A program made the translations under genes and the position numbers. Shown piece by piece: positions 41,926 to 50,489 of a stretch of DNA of 50,489 nt (position 1 is the stretch's first letter; each line of letters begins with the position of its first letter). Origin of the DNA: Prevotella sp. (GTDB lineage Bacteria > Bacteroidota > Bacteroidia > Bacteroidales > Dysgonomonadaceae); the NCBI GenBank assembly GCA_031285905.1, contig JAITVH010000173.1:1-50489 (forward strand), given 5' to 3'. The notes below the pieces were generated by a model. The model had not been told where the DNA came from. It made no database searches and saw only the letters and a program-made list of their open reading frames with translations.

Positions 41926-43449
41926 ATGGCAAAATATATCATAGCTCACGATTTAGGAACTACAGGCAATAAGGCAACCTTATTTGCGGAGGATGGAACC
42001 TTGGTATCCTCTTGTTCTTCAACATACAGTACAATATATGCAGATGGTAATCGTGCCGAGCAGAATCCGCATGACTGGTGGAAAGCAATTGTAGACACTA
42101 CCCGAATATTGCTCAAAACAGTATCACCAAATGATATAGCAGGAGTTGCTCTCAGCGGACAGATGATGGGTTGTTTATGCGTTGATAAAAATGGACAACC
42201 TCTCCGCCCTCACCTCTTATATTGTGATCAGCGTTCCTTAAAAGAAGAAGCGTATTTATCAGAAAAAATAGATCCTATACATTTCTACAAAATAACTGGA
42301 CACCGTATAAGTGCTTCCTATTCCATTGAAAAACTAATGTGGATAAGAGAAAATGAGCCCGATATCTTTGCCAAAACAGATAAAATGCTGAATGCAAAAG
42401 ATTATATTAATTTTCGCTTGTGTGGTGTTATTGCAACAGATCCCTCAGACGCTTCGGGTACAAATGCTTACGATCTCAATAATTGGAAATGGAGCGAAGA
42501 GATAATAGATGCAGCAGAATTGGATATGTCATTATTTCCCGAAGTTCGTTCTTCAATTAATGTCATAGGTGAAATAACAATCAGTGCAGCAAAAGAAACC
42601 GGACTACGCGCCGGAACTCCTGTTATTTGCGGAGGTGGCGATGGAAGTTGTGCCGGCGTAGGAGTAGGCAGTATTTCGCAAGGATCGACATACAATTATC
42701 TGGGATCATCTTCATGGGTTGCATTAACGGTTGATAAACCAATTGTTGACCGCCAAAGAAGAACGATGAACTGGGCACATGTCGTTCCGGGCATGCTTCA
42801 CCCTTCAGGCACTATGCAAACTGCCGGAACATCGTATGCATGGATGGTAAATCAATTATGCGAACACGAACTGGAAATATCAAAAGCTACAGGAAAAGAT
42901 GTATATGAGTTGATTGATGAACAAATAAGGAGATCTCCTTTAGGTGCAAACAAACTCCTTTTCCTACCCTATATGATGGGCGAACGCACTCCCCGATGGA
43001 ATGTAAATGCAAAAGGAACTTTTGTAGGTCTTACCATCAACCATAAACATGGAGATATGCTGCGTGCTGTAATGGAAGGGATAACACTTAATCTGGGGTA
43101 TATCGTGGACATTTTCCGTAATCATATTCCAATAGATAGCATTACAGTCATAGGTGGTGGAGCGAAAAACCCGATATGGCAACAAATGATGGCGGATATC
43201 TATCAGGCTGAGATTAAAATACCTAATTATCTGGATGAAGCAACCTCGATGGGTGCTGCTGTTTTGGCTGGTATAGGCTCAGGATTATTCAAAGACTTCA
43301 GTGTGATAGACCGTTTTATCCGTATTCAAAAAACAATAACTCCGGTCAAAGAAAATGTAGAAAAATATAAGGAACTGATGCCTGTATTTGACAATACATA
43401 TCATGCCCTGACAGGTATATATAAAGAATTAGCAGACTTAAAATTATAA
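41926..43449 (+). CDS. FGGY-family carbohydrate kinase (xylulokinase-like)
   Basis: The product has 507 residues. The N-terminal FGGY phosphate motif is HDLGTTGNKATLF, then GVALSGQMMGCL and DQRSLKEEA. The catalytic base is D239 in CGGGDGSCAGVG. The C-terminal ATPase domain has GGGAKNPIWQQMMADI and EATSMGAAVLAG. It phosphorylates a sugar or polyol with ATP in the cytoplasm. Xylulokinase-like is the closest subgroup by eye; D-erythrulose, deoxy-sugars or polyols are equally possible given the DeoC and dehydrogenase partners. Confidence 0.88.
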   Translation: MAKYIIAHDLGTTGNKATLFAEDGTLVSSCSSTYSTIYADGNRAEQNPHDWWKAIVDTTRILLKTVSPNDIAGVALSGQMMGCLCVDKNGQPLRPHLLYCDQRSLKEEAYLSEKIDPIHFYKITGHRISASYSIEKLMWIRENEPDIFAKTDKMLNAKDYINFRLCGVIATDPSDASGTNAYDLNNWKWSEEIIDAAELDMSLFPEVRSSINVIGEITISAAKETGLRAGTPVICGGGDGSCAGVGVGSISQGSTYNYLGSSSWVALTVDKPIVDRQRRTMNWAHVVPGMLHPSGTMQTAGTSYAWMVNQLCEHELEISKATGKDVYELIDEQIRRSPLGANKLLFLPYMMGERTPRWNVNAKGTFVGLTINHKHGDMLRAVMEGITLNLGYIVDIFRNHIPIDSITVIGGGAKNPIWQQMMADIYQAEIKIPNYLDEATSMGAAVLAGIGSGLFKDFSVIDRFIRIQKTITPVKENVEKYKELMPVFDNTYHALTGIYKELADLKL

Positions 43450-43471
43450 ACATCAAAGAAATAAAATAACC

Positions 43472-44506
43472 ATGAAAAGCGTAGTCGTAACAAAACCGGG
43501 AACAATAGAGATTCAAGAAATAGATATACCAACCATTTCACCTTATCAGGCATTGGTAAAAACAGAAATGGTAGCTTTTTGTAATGCTACCGACAGTAAA
43601 CTCATTTCCGGTAAATTTCCGGGGGAAGATTCTTATCCAATGGCTCTCGGACACGAGACTGTAGGAATTGTTGTGGAAATTGGCAGCAAAGTAAAGAACT
43701 TTGCAGTTGGCGATAGGACTATAGGTGGATTAATATCCGACTTTGGCTCTCAAAATCTACATAGTGCATGGGGAGGATTCAGTGAATACGTAGTTGTTAA
43801 CGACTTTGAAGTACTGAAAGAAGAAGGGCTGGCAACTCCCGAAAATGGATGTTGGGACAGTTTTGAAATCCAAAACAGCGTACCGAAAGATATACAGCCC
43901 GAAGAAGCCGTTATCTCATGTACATGGCGCGAAATATTGGGAGCATTCAAAGATTTTCATTTAGCTCCCGGAAAAAAAGTGATGGTGTTCGGTTCAGGTC
44001 CTGTTGGCCTCAGTTTTGTAAAGCTGGGTAAATTATTCGGATTAGGACAAATAGATATCGTCGATAGATTACCATCAAAACTTGAATTAGCTAAAAAGAT
44101 GGGAGCCGATAATACTTATACTTCGGATGAAGTCGAAAGCACCGAATTTATTGCCAGAACAAACCGTTCATACGACACCATTATTGATGCAGTAGGATTA
44201 GAATCTATTGTAAATACAGGCCTGTCATTGCTGAAAATGGCCGGGGATATGTGCGTATATGGGGTGATGACAAAAAGTCCTCAACTCGATCTAAGTAAAG
44301 CGCCTTACAATTTCAACCTGTATATGCATCAATGGCCTACCCGTTCGGAAGAAAAAGCAGCCATGGCTACTTTGACCCAATGGATTCGTGAAAGTAAACT
44401 ATCTGCATCCGAATTTATTTCTCATCGCTTCACTATAGATCAGATACATGAAGCATATGAGGCTATAAAAAGAAATGAAGTAATTAAAACAATAATGACT
44501 TTTTAA
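43472..44506 (+). CDS. Zinc-dependent medium-chain alcohol dehydrogenase
   Basis: The product has 344 residues. The catalytic zinc site is C37 (FCNATD), H61-E62 (ALGHETVG), with a further ligand around C150/E154 in SCTWREILG. NAD binding is GSGPVGLSFVKLG. The four-Cys structural zinc loop usual at residues 90-110 is absent (ISDFGSQNLHSAWGGF). It oxidises an alcohol, probably of a polyol or sugar phosphate. It lies between the kinase and deoC genes, so it acts on the same substrate chain. Confidence 0.88.
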   Translation: MKSVVVTKPGTIEIQEIDIPTISPYQALVKTEMVAFCNATDSKLISGKFPGEDSYPMALGHETVGIVVEIGSKVKNFAVGDRTIGGLISDFGSQNLHSAWGGFSEYVVVNDFEVLKEEGLATPENGCWDSFEIQNSVPKDIQPEEAVISCTWREILGAFKDFHLAPGKKVMVFGSGPVGLSFVKLGKLFGLGQIDIVDRLPSKLELAKKMGADNTYTSDEVESTEFIARTNRSYDTIIDAVGLESIVNTGLSLLKMAGDMCVYGVMTKSPQLDLSKAPYNFNLYMHQWPTRSEEKAAMATLTQWIRESKLSASEFISHRFTIDQIHEAYEAIKRNEVIKTIMTF

Positions 44507-44527
44507 AATACAATCAGGAAAATAAAA

Positions 44528-45235
44528 ATGGAACAAATCATAAAGAATTTAACAGTAGCAGGATTGGCCGGCATCATAGATCACACTTTTTTAAAACCAT
44601 ATGGTACAGCCGCCGACATAGAGAAATTATGTGCGGAAGCCGATAAATATAAATTTGCAATGGTAGCTATCAATCCGGCAGAAGTAATTACCTGTGCCCA
44701 ATTACTGAAAAATTCATCTGTAAGGGTCGGTGCAGCCATCGGTTTTCCGTTAGGACAAACGACGGTGGAGTGCAAAGCTTTTGAAACCCGCGATGCCATA
44801 GAAAAGGGCGCTACTGAAATAGATACGGTCATTAACATACGTGCGCTCCAAAAAGGGCAACTGGATATCGTCAGAAAAGAAATACAAGACATGGTATCTA
44901 TTTGCAAACCTGCCGGAGTTATCTGTAAAGTCATACTTGAAACCTGTTATCTGACAGATGAAGAGAAAGAAATCGTTTGTCGTATAGCAAAAGAAGAAAA
45001 TGTTGATTTTGTGAAAACATCCACAGGATTCGGTACAGCAGGGGCAACATTGCATGATGTAGCTTTAATGCGTCGTGTAGTAGGCCCTGATATCGGAGTG
45101 AAAGCGGCCGGGGGTATCCGTGATCTGGAAACAGCATTGGCCATGATTGAAGCAGGAGCGACACGATTGGGTACCTCAAGCGGTGTTTCTATTGTAGAAT
45201 CATTCACGCAACTTAAAAAAGAAAAAAATGCTTAA
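44528..45235 (+). CDS. deoC: DeoC-type deoxyribose-phosphate aldolase
   Basis: The product has 235 residues, in the DeoC range. The Schiff-base lysine is K163 in FVKTSTGFG, the second lysine is K192 in GVKAAGGIR, and the proton-relay Asp is D99 in EIDTVIN. IDHTFLKPYGT at the N-terminus is also a signature. DeoC cleaves 2-deoxyribose-5-phosphate into glyceraldehyde-3-phosphate and acetaldehyde. In this operon it may serve a related deoxy-sugar phosphate. The last 8 bases overlap the next gene's start, so translation is coupled. Confidence 0.9.
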   Translation: MEQIIKNLTVAGLAGIIDHTFLKPYGTAADIEKLCAEADKYKFAMVAINPAEVITCAQLLKNSSVRVGAAIGFPLGQTTVECKAFETRDAIEKGATEIDTVINIRALQKGQLDIVRKEIQDMVSICKPAGVICKVILETCYLTDEEKEIVCRIAKEENVDFVKTSTGFGTAGATLHDVALMRRVVGPDIGVKAAGGIRDLETALAMIEAGATRLGTSSGVSIVESFTQLKKEKNA

Positions 45236-47789
45236 TCATTTTAAAATATTATTCTTGAGTTTATTGTTTCTCTTGCTGGCAGCATGTCAGGATAAATCTA
45301 CAGATAAAATCCACGAACCGGAAGATATCGAAGGGTTTATACTAAAAATGCAAGCCTCTTTTGCATCAATGGCTCAGTTACAATCCAGAGGCGAATCTGC
45401 CAATAGGGATAGTATACATATGATGTGGGAGAAAATCCATAAAGATATGTATTATAATTATCCTGTATTGTACGACTGGTGGTTGCAGGATGGACGCAAT
45501 CTGGAGGAAGAAGGTGAAAACCGCAGACGACAGGGCAGAAGAAGAAACGATAGGGGATTCAATGAAATCAACTGGTTCAACGGTACCCTTTCCGAGCAAT
45601 TGTCAAATCGTTTGCATAGGCTTAACCTGCCGGGCAATATTATGAATACTCCGGAAGAAATAGCCAAAGCTTTCAAGATGTATATTGACGGATGTATCAA
45701 ACGCCGTGAACAACGTCTGGCCTCTTTCATCAAAAATAGCCCCGAAATAGTTTTTACAAAATTTGAAGTTCTACGTCCGTCTTTCTTTGCTTATACTGAG
45801 GGATTATCGGACGCACGGTCAGAATGTAATTTTTTCCCGGGTGGGGAGCTATCTTTGATTAAAATGAATGGCATTTGGGCTCGGGAAGAAACGTTATTAT
45901 CTGATTCATTAGGCGTATTCCGCGACCCGGATGTACATTTTGATGGTAAACATATTCTCTTTTCCTGGAAAAAATCACTAAAGGAAGATGACTTTCATTT
46001 ATATGAAATGGAAATGCCGACAAAGAATTTAAAGCAAATAACAGACGGATTAGGCTTTGCCGACATCGAGCCAGTATATTTACCGGATGAGAATATTCTT
46101 TTCAACTCAACGCGCAGTGGCAACTCTGTAGACTGTTGGACGACAGAGGTCAGCAATATGTATATATGCGACAGAGAAGGCCGCTATATGCGCCGTGTTG
46201 GATACGATCAGGTACATACTTCCCATCCGGCTGTATTAGATGATGGGCGTGTGGTATATACCCGTTGGGATTATAATGACAGGGGGCAAGTATTTACACA
46301 ACCTCTTTTCCAGATGAATCCTGATGGTACGGGACAGACTGAATATTATGGAGTTAATAGTTTTTTCCCAACCACAGCGGCACAGGTGCGACAAATCCCG
46401 GGTACACGCAAGATTATGGCTACCTTTATGGGGCATCACACGCCACAACATGGCAAACTGGGAATTATAGACCCTGAGGCCGGCCGTGACGAAGCCGAAG
46501 GCGTAACAATGCTAGCCCCTGTTCGCAAAGCGAGACCTGAAAGGATAGATGCATACGGGCAATATGGCGATCAGTTTCAATACCCATATCCACTCAGTGA
46601 GAGTGAATTTCTTGTTTCTTATTCACCTCTGGGGTATTATACTGGGAGGCCTATTCAATTTGGTATATACTGGATGAATGCAGATGGCGAACGTGAGTTA
46701 TTGGCAGCTGATCCTAATACATCTTGCAATCAGCCTGTAATGTTGGTTCCTCGCGAACGTCCGTTCAGACGAATAAATACAGTTGATTATACTAAGGAAG
46801 ACGGTGTATATTATATGCAGAATATATATGAAGGAAATGCGATGGAGGGCGTGGAACCCGGAACTATAAAGAAGTTACGCATCGTAGAAGTTATATATCG
46901 TCCGGCAAGTATAGGTGCAGCAGCCGGTGGTGGCGAAGGTGGAGGAGCTCATGCTTTTACTCCTGTAGGAGTAGGAAATGCCAGTTGGGATCTGAAACGG
47001 GTAATAGGTACAGTAGATGTAAATGCAGATGGTTCGGCTTTCTTTAAAGTGCCGGCACGCAGACCTTTCTATTTTCAGGCTCTGGACGAAAATAACAGGG
47101 TGGTACAAACAATGCGTAGCTGGTCTACTCTGCAACCGGGCGAAACTCAAAGTTGCGTAGGTTGCCATGAACATAAAAATACTGTTCCAATATCTTCTCA
47201 TCCTATATCGATGGCTATGAATGATAATATACAGTCTATCACAGCGGAAGGCATAGGGGAACGAAACTTTAGTTACCGTGACGAAGTACAGCCTATATGG
47301 GATGCAAAATGTATCTCGTGCCATGACGGAATAAAGCATAAGATGAGTCTGAAGGGTGATCTGAAAGTGGTGGAAAACCAGACAAAAAGAAAGTATTCCG
47401 ATTCATACCTTAATCTTACGCATGCGGCAAGAAGATTGGGAGGAAATGAATCATGGCAAGGTGATGCCGAACATCCTGAAGTAAATTGGGTAAGCAGTTT
47501 ATCCACTCCTAAATTACTGAAACCATATCCGGCAGGATCAAATACGAGTAATCTCATCAAGCGGCTTGAAAATGGCCACAAAGGTGTAAAAATGACCAAA
47601 GAAGAGCTGGAAACCATCGCTCTTTGGCTCGATTTGGCTGTACCATTTATCAGTGAATACAAAGAAGCCAATAATTGGACACAGGGAGAAATTGATTATT
47701 ATGATTATTATGCCAAAAAGGGAGAAGATGCACGTAAGCAAAATGAAGAAAACATCAGGACGTATATCGAATCCCTTACAAAAAACTAG
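45228..47789 (+). CDS. HzsA-like beta-propeller lipoprotein with two c-type heme sites
   Basis: The product has 853 residues with lipobox LAAC. A propeller fills the middle (DEGNILF-type blades, e.g. FRDPDVHFDGKHILFSW, AVLDDGRVVYTRWDYN, FQMNPDGTGQTEY), with overall similarity to the hydrazine synthase alpha subunit family (HzsA-related). Two CxxCH heme motifs follow at C643-H647 and C695-H699, then a helical C-terminal part. Neither hydrazine chemistry nor anammox genes are nearby. It is a membrane-anchored envelope heme protein, perhaps oxidising the operon's substrate or passing on electrons. Confidence 0.75.
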   Translation: MLNHFKILFLSLLFLLLAACQDKSTDKIHEPEDIEGFILKMQASFASMAQLQSRGESANRDSIHMMWEKIHKDMYYNYPVLYDWWLQDGRNLEEEGENRRRQGRRRNDRGFNEINWFNGTLSEQLSNRLHRLNLPGNIMNTPEEIAKAFKMYIDGCIKRREQRLASFIKNSPEIVFTKFEVLRPSFFAYTEGLSDARSECNFFPGGELSLIKMNGIWAREETLLSDSLGVFRDPDVHFDGKHILFSWKKSLKEDDFHLYEMEMPTKNLKQITDGLGFADIEPVYLPDENILFNSTRSGNSVDCWTTEVSNMYICDREGRYMRRVGYDQVHTSHPAVLDDGRVVYTRWDYNDRGQVFTQPLFQMNPDGTGQTEYYGVNSFFPTTAAQVRQIPGTRKIMATFMGHHTPQHGKLGIIDPEAGRDEAEGVTMLAPVRKARPERIDAYGQYGDQFQYPYPLSESEFLVSYSPLGYYTGRPIQFGIYWMNADGERELLAADPNTSCNQPVMLVPRERPFRRINTVDYTKEDGVYYMQNIYEGNAMEGVEPGTIKKLRIVEVIYRPASIGAAAGGGEGGGAHAFTPVGVGNASWDLKRVIGTVDVNADGSAFFKVPARRPFYFQALDENNRVVQTMRSWSTLQPGETQSCVGCHEHKNTVPISSHPISMAMNDNIQSITAEGIGERNFSYRDEVQPIWDAKCISCHDGIKHKMSLKGDLKVVENQTKRKYSDSYLNLTHAARRLGGNESWQGDAEHPEVNWVSSLSTPKLLKPYPAGSNTSNLIKRLENGHKGVKMTKEELETIALWLDLAVPFISEYKEANNWTQGEIDYYDYYAKKGEDARKQNEENIRTYIESLTKN

Positions 47790-47798
47790 AAGGAAGAA

Positions 47799-49595
47799 AT
47801 GAAAAAAACAGCTATTTTATTCTATATATTTTGTGTCTTCTTGATATATGGTTGTAATGATAATATTTTTGCACCGGACAGATTGTATTTTGCAGATGAA
47901 GAAGGAAGAGTATTTGTGACTAACCGCAGTGGAAATGAGTTGCTGTTACTTAATCCTGATTTGAAATCTATAAAGAAGAAAATTACATTCGATGCTCCAG
48001 TTGCAGACATCAAGAAAACCGGAGACGACCGTATATGGGTAGTATGCGAAGGCAGCAATGGAAAATTGTACGAACTGGATGCCGATAAATTATCGATTAT
48101 ATCTCAAACAGAACTGGGCTACAATCCGTCTGCGGTGCTATACAATCCAAGAAGTAATTCCCTGTGGTCAACCCAACGGTTCAACAATTCCGTATGGGAA
48201 ATAGACCCTGCGACAAAAGAGGTACTCTCAAAAATTGAGGTAGGCCGCGAACCTGTGGATATGATTACTTTTGCTTCAGATAGTTTTTTGTTGATAGCAA
48301 ATAACTTACCCGAAATGTCATCGTTAGACTTTCCTGTTACTGCACAATTATCTGTTGTAGATGTTTCGTCTAAGCAGATGACAAAGCGTATAATGCTCCC
48401 TAATGGTTCTACAGATGTAAAAGCGATCACGATGTCTTCAGATCGTTCTTTTGCATATGTAACCCATATACTTGCCCGTTATCAGTTACCTACTAATCAG
48501 GTAGACAGAGGTTGGATGTGTACAAATGCCTTATCCATTATCGATCTGAATAATAAGGAATTATTTAATACAGTTCTTCTCGATACCCCTCAAAAAGGAA
48601 GTGCCAATCCATGGGGTGTAACAGTATCTCCCGACGATAAATACATTATCGTTGCAGCATCAGGAGTAGATGAACTGATTTGTATCGATAGAAATGCATT
48701 ACATGAAAAATTAGCAAAAGCTAAAGACGGTATACGAGTAAGTCCTTCTTCAAAAAGATGGGAAGATATTCCCGATGATGCAGGATTCTTATATGGTGTA
48801 AGTAAATATATTATAACAGAAGGAAAAGGGCCACGTACAGTAATAGCTTCCAAAGATTATGCTTATACTACCAATTATTTTACTGGTGAATTAGTAAAAA
48901 TAGATTTAAAAACAGAAGATAAAACCATTATTAACCTCAACAGAAAAGCACTTGCCTCAACCCCTGTAGGCAAGGGTAACATGTATTTTTACGATGCCAC
49001 TATCGGGTTTCAGGGATGGCAAAGCTGTACCAGCTGCCATCCCAATGATGCCCGTTCTGATGGGTTGAACTGGGATTTATTAAACGATGGTATGGGTAAC
49101 CCTAAGAATACTAAGACGCTTGTCCTCTCCCATGAGACTCCTCCATCTATGATTACCGGAATAAGAAAAGATGCTGAAACAGCTGTAAGATCAGGATTGA
49201 AGCATATCCTTTTTGCTGAGGGAAGCGAAGAGATTTCAACCGCAATGGATGTTTATCTGAAATCGCTAATACCCGTTCCAAGTCCTTATCTCATAAATGG
49301 TGAGTTATCAGAAACAGCACAAAGGGGAAAAACATCATTTGATAACCATTGTGCATCCTGCCACTCAGGTTCCAATTATACAGATATGAAACAATACAAT
49401 GTTAACTGGGCTACCGGAAAAGATAAAGAAATAAAAATGGATGTTCCAACCTTAAGGGAAGTATGGCGTACTGCGCCTTATCTATATGACGGACGGGCTT
49501 ATACTATGCGTGAAATGCTTGAAATACATGGCCCTAACGTTAGTTTGTCCGATAAAGAATTGGATGATCTGGCTGAATATGTTTTATCTCTATAA
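47799..49595 (+). CDS. YVTN beta-propeller lipoprotein with di-heme cytochrome c domain
   Basis: The product has 598 residues with lipobox LIYGC. The N-terminal part (about 25-395) is a YVTN/NHL-type propeller (VTVSPDDKYIIVAAS, LWSTQRFNNSVWEIDP). The C-terminal part is a cytochrome c peroxidase/MauG-like di-heme domain, with heme sites at C410-H414 (SCTSCHP) and C518-H522 (CASCHS), and MITGIRKDAET and RTAPYLYDGRA. It is periplasmic-facing and likely exchanges electrons with the HzsA-like protein, 9 bases upstream in the operon. Confidence 0.82.
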   Translation: MKKTAILFYIFCVFLIYGCNDNIFAPDRLYFADEEGRVFVTNRSGNELLLLNPDLKSIKKKITFDAPVADIKKTGDDRIWVVCEGSNGKLYELDADKLSIISQTELGYNPSAVLYNPRSNSLWSTQRFNNSVWEIDPATKEVLSKIEVGREPVDMITFASDSFLLIANNLPEMSSLDFPVTAQLSVVDVSSKQMTKRIMLPNGSTDVKAITMSSDRSFAYVTHILARYQLPTNQVDRGWMCTNALSIIDLNNKELFNTVLLDTPQKGSANPWGVTVSPDDKYIIVAASGVDELICIDRNALHEKLAKAKDGIRVSPSSKRWEDIPDDAGFLYGVSKYIITEGKGPRTVIASKDYAYTTNYFTGELVKIDLKTEDKTIINLNRKALASTPVGKGNMYFYDATIGFQGWQSCTSCHPNDARSDGLNWDLLNDGMGNPKNTKTLVLSHETPPSMITGIRKDAETAVRSGLKHILFAEGSEEISTAMDVYLKSLIPVPSPYLINGELSETAQRGKTSFDNHCASCHSGSNYTDMKQYNVNWATGKDKEIKMDVPTLREVWRTAPYLYDGRAYTMREMLEIHGPNVSLSDKELDDLAEYVLSL

Positions 49596-49601
49596 ATTGA
49601 T

Positions 49602-50489
49602 ATGAAAGTTTATTTTTTCGTTTTCATAGTTCATTTGGGTTTGTGCATTTCAAATGCACAAACCCAAAATTTTTCGTTTGCAGGTTGTGATTACTCGCAA
49701 GGTATCGTTTTTGTGATGGAAAACAACAAAATCGTCTGGCAGCACAAAGCACCGGAATCGAACGACATTTGGGTTTTACCCAATGGAAATATTCTATTTA
49801 CAGTAGGAAAAGGAGTCTTGGAAATGACACGTCAGAACGATACTGTATTTTATTATCATTCCAAAAGCCCTGTCTTTGCATGTCAGCGACTAGCTAATGG
49901 CAATACATTTATAGGCGAATGTGATACTGGCCGGATGCTTGAAGTATCGCCAGAAGGAAAAATTGTAAAAGAAGCCTGTATCTTGCCCGAAGAAGTTGAT
50001 AAAGGCGGATTTGCTTTTATGCGTAATGCCCGCAGACTGGATAACGGAAATTTTCTGGTAGCGCATTATGGAGGGCAAACAGTGAAGGAATACGATCCCA
50101 CCGGAAAAGAAATCTGGATGGCGAATGTTCCAGGAGGGCCTCATTCTATAATCAGGTTGCCAAACGGAAACACCCTTGTTGCTGTAGCTGATATGACACA
50201 AAATCCTCGTATTGTAGAATTAGATAAGACAGGTAATTGTATCTGGGAGTTTTCTAACAAGGATATAGAGGGAAGCCCTCTCAAATTTCTCGGAGGAATG
50301 CAATATTTTGAAGATGGAAGGATATTGTTTACTAACTGGACGGGGCATGTGAAGCCTGAAGAAAAGAACCACATGTTCATGATAAATAAAGAAAAACAAG
50401 TTCTCTTTATAATGAAAGATCAGGAAGGAATTGAAACTATGTCATCCGTATATTGTTTTGATAATATAGATGATAGTCAACAAATAAAA
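49602..50489 (+). CDS. Secreted PQQ-like beta-propeller protein (partial, runs off the window)
   Basis: An uninterrupted reading of 296 codons opens at the ATG at 49602, 6 bases after the cytochrome gene stop, and has not ended at the window edge. A signal peptide ending near SNAQ leads into propeller blades such as IWVLPNGNILFTVG, ARRLDNGNFLVAHYGG, IIRLPNGNTLVAVAD and GMQYFEDGRILFTNW. This fits quinoprotein/arylsulfotransferase-like or structural propellers. The first codons contain a perfect palindrome (49634-49668). Confidence 0.75.
   Translation, partial: MKVYFFVFIVHLGLCISNAQTQNFSFAGCDYSQGIVFVMENNKIVWQHKAPESNDIWVLPNGNILFTVGKGVLEMTRQNDTVFYYHSKSPVFACQRLANGNTFIGECDTGRMLEVSPEGKIVKEACILPEEVDKGGFAFMRNARRLDNGNFLVAHYGGQTVKEYDPTGKEIWMANVPGGPHSIIRLPNGNTLVAVADMTQNPRIVELDKTGNCIWEFSNKDIEGSPLKFLGGMQYFEDGRILFTNWTGHVKPEEKNHMFMINKEKQVLFIMKDQEGIETMSSVYCFDNIDDSQQIK
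49634..49668. repeat. Perfect 35-bp palindrome within signal-peptide codons
   Basis: TTTGGGTTTGTGCATTT, a central C, then its exact complement AAATGCACAAACCCAAA. The transcript would form a 17-bp stem, followed by AATTTTT. It lies within codons 11-23 of the last gene, so it looks like a terminator or attenuator placed inside a coding region. Confidence 0.9.

Overview
The window looks like a chromosomal stretch from a low-GC Bacteroidota (Bacteroidales), with a Dysgonomonas-like member as my best guess for the genus. The evidence is repeated TAnnTTTG promoter elements with an upstream TTG, many lipoproteins and signal-peptide proteins, a GldB homologue, a one-protein hybrid two-component regulator, a GH106 enzyme, DUF805 and YtrA-type genes, and an IS4-family insertion sequence. 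I could not confirm the genus by a search. I saw no tRNA, rRNA, CRISPR array or prophage.

Region 1 (1-12.4 kb) is mixed housekeeping and envelope material. It holds a cut-off secreted gene, a Tyr/Arg-rich secreted protein, a zinc-ribbon gene followed by an AraC/GyrI regulator that has lost its N-terminus, a secreted calpain-like protease, a radical SAM/YoaP pair, a GNAT enzyme, a hotdog thioesterase, a secreted degenerate Hint-like protein, glmS, and a lipoprotein facing an outer-membrane barrel/TolB-like pair. Region 2 (12.5-17.6 kb) is a two-gene extracytoplasmic glycoside hydrolase unit (a GH71/GH99-like enzyme and a GH106 alpha-L-rhamnosidase) with no SusC/SusD. Region 3 (17.7-32.6 kb) contains a small secreted protein, an AraC regulator, DUF805, an ABC exporter operon with its own GntR repressor and a probable operator, cinA, a DJ-1/HxlR divergent pair, a possible caspase-fold secreted protein, a protein built of 20-residue repeats, a tsaD / SecD-like lipoprotein / M48 protease operon, gldB and dnaB. 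A complete 1,216-bp IS with a 9-bp target duplication sits just after dnaB.

Region 4 (35.6-50.5 kb) is the most interesting part. A 1,323-residue hybrid two-component regulator is divergent from a nine-gene run: an SMP-30-like lipoprotein, two small related membrane proteins, an FGGY kinase, a zinc alcohol dehydrogenase, a DeoC aldolase, an HzsA-like c-type heme lipoprotein, a beta-propeller cytochrome c lipoprotein, and a PQQ-like propeller protein that runs off the window. Two 16-bp direct repeats 21 bp apart lie just before the run, as expected for an AraC-type output domain. The layout suggests regulated uptake and oxidation of a small polyol or deoxy-sugar, phosphorylation, aldol cleavage, and an attached envelope redox module. 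The substrate is unknown.

An interspersed repeat family (a core of TTTTAACTAAAAGG, REP-like palindromes, GTAGGGG hairpins and a conserved end sequence) occurs at three intergenic sites, plus one solo end. A perfect 35-bp palindrome lies inside the signal-peptide codons of the last gene.
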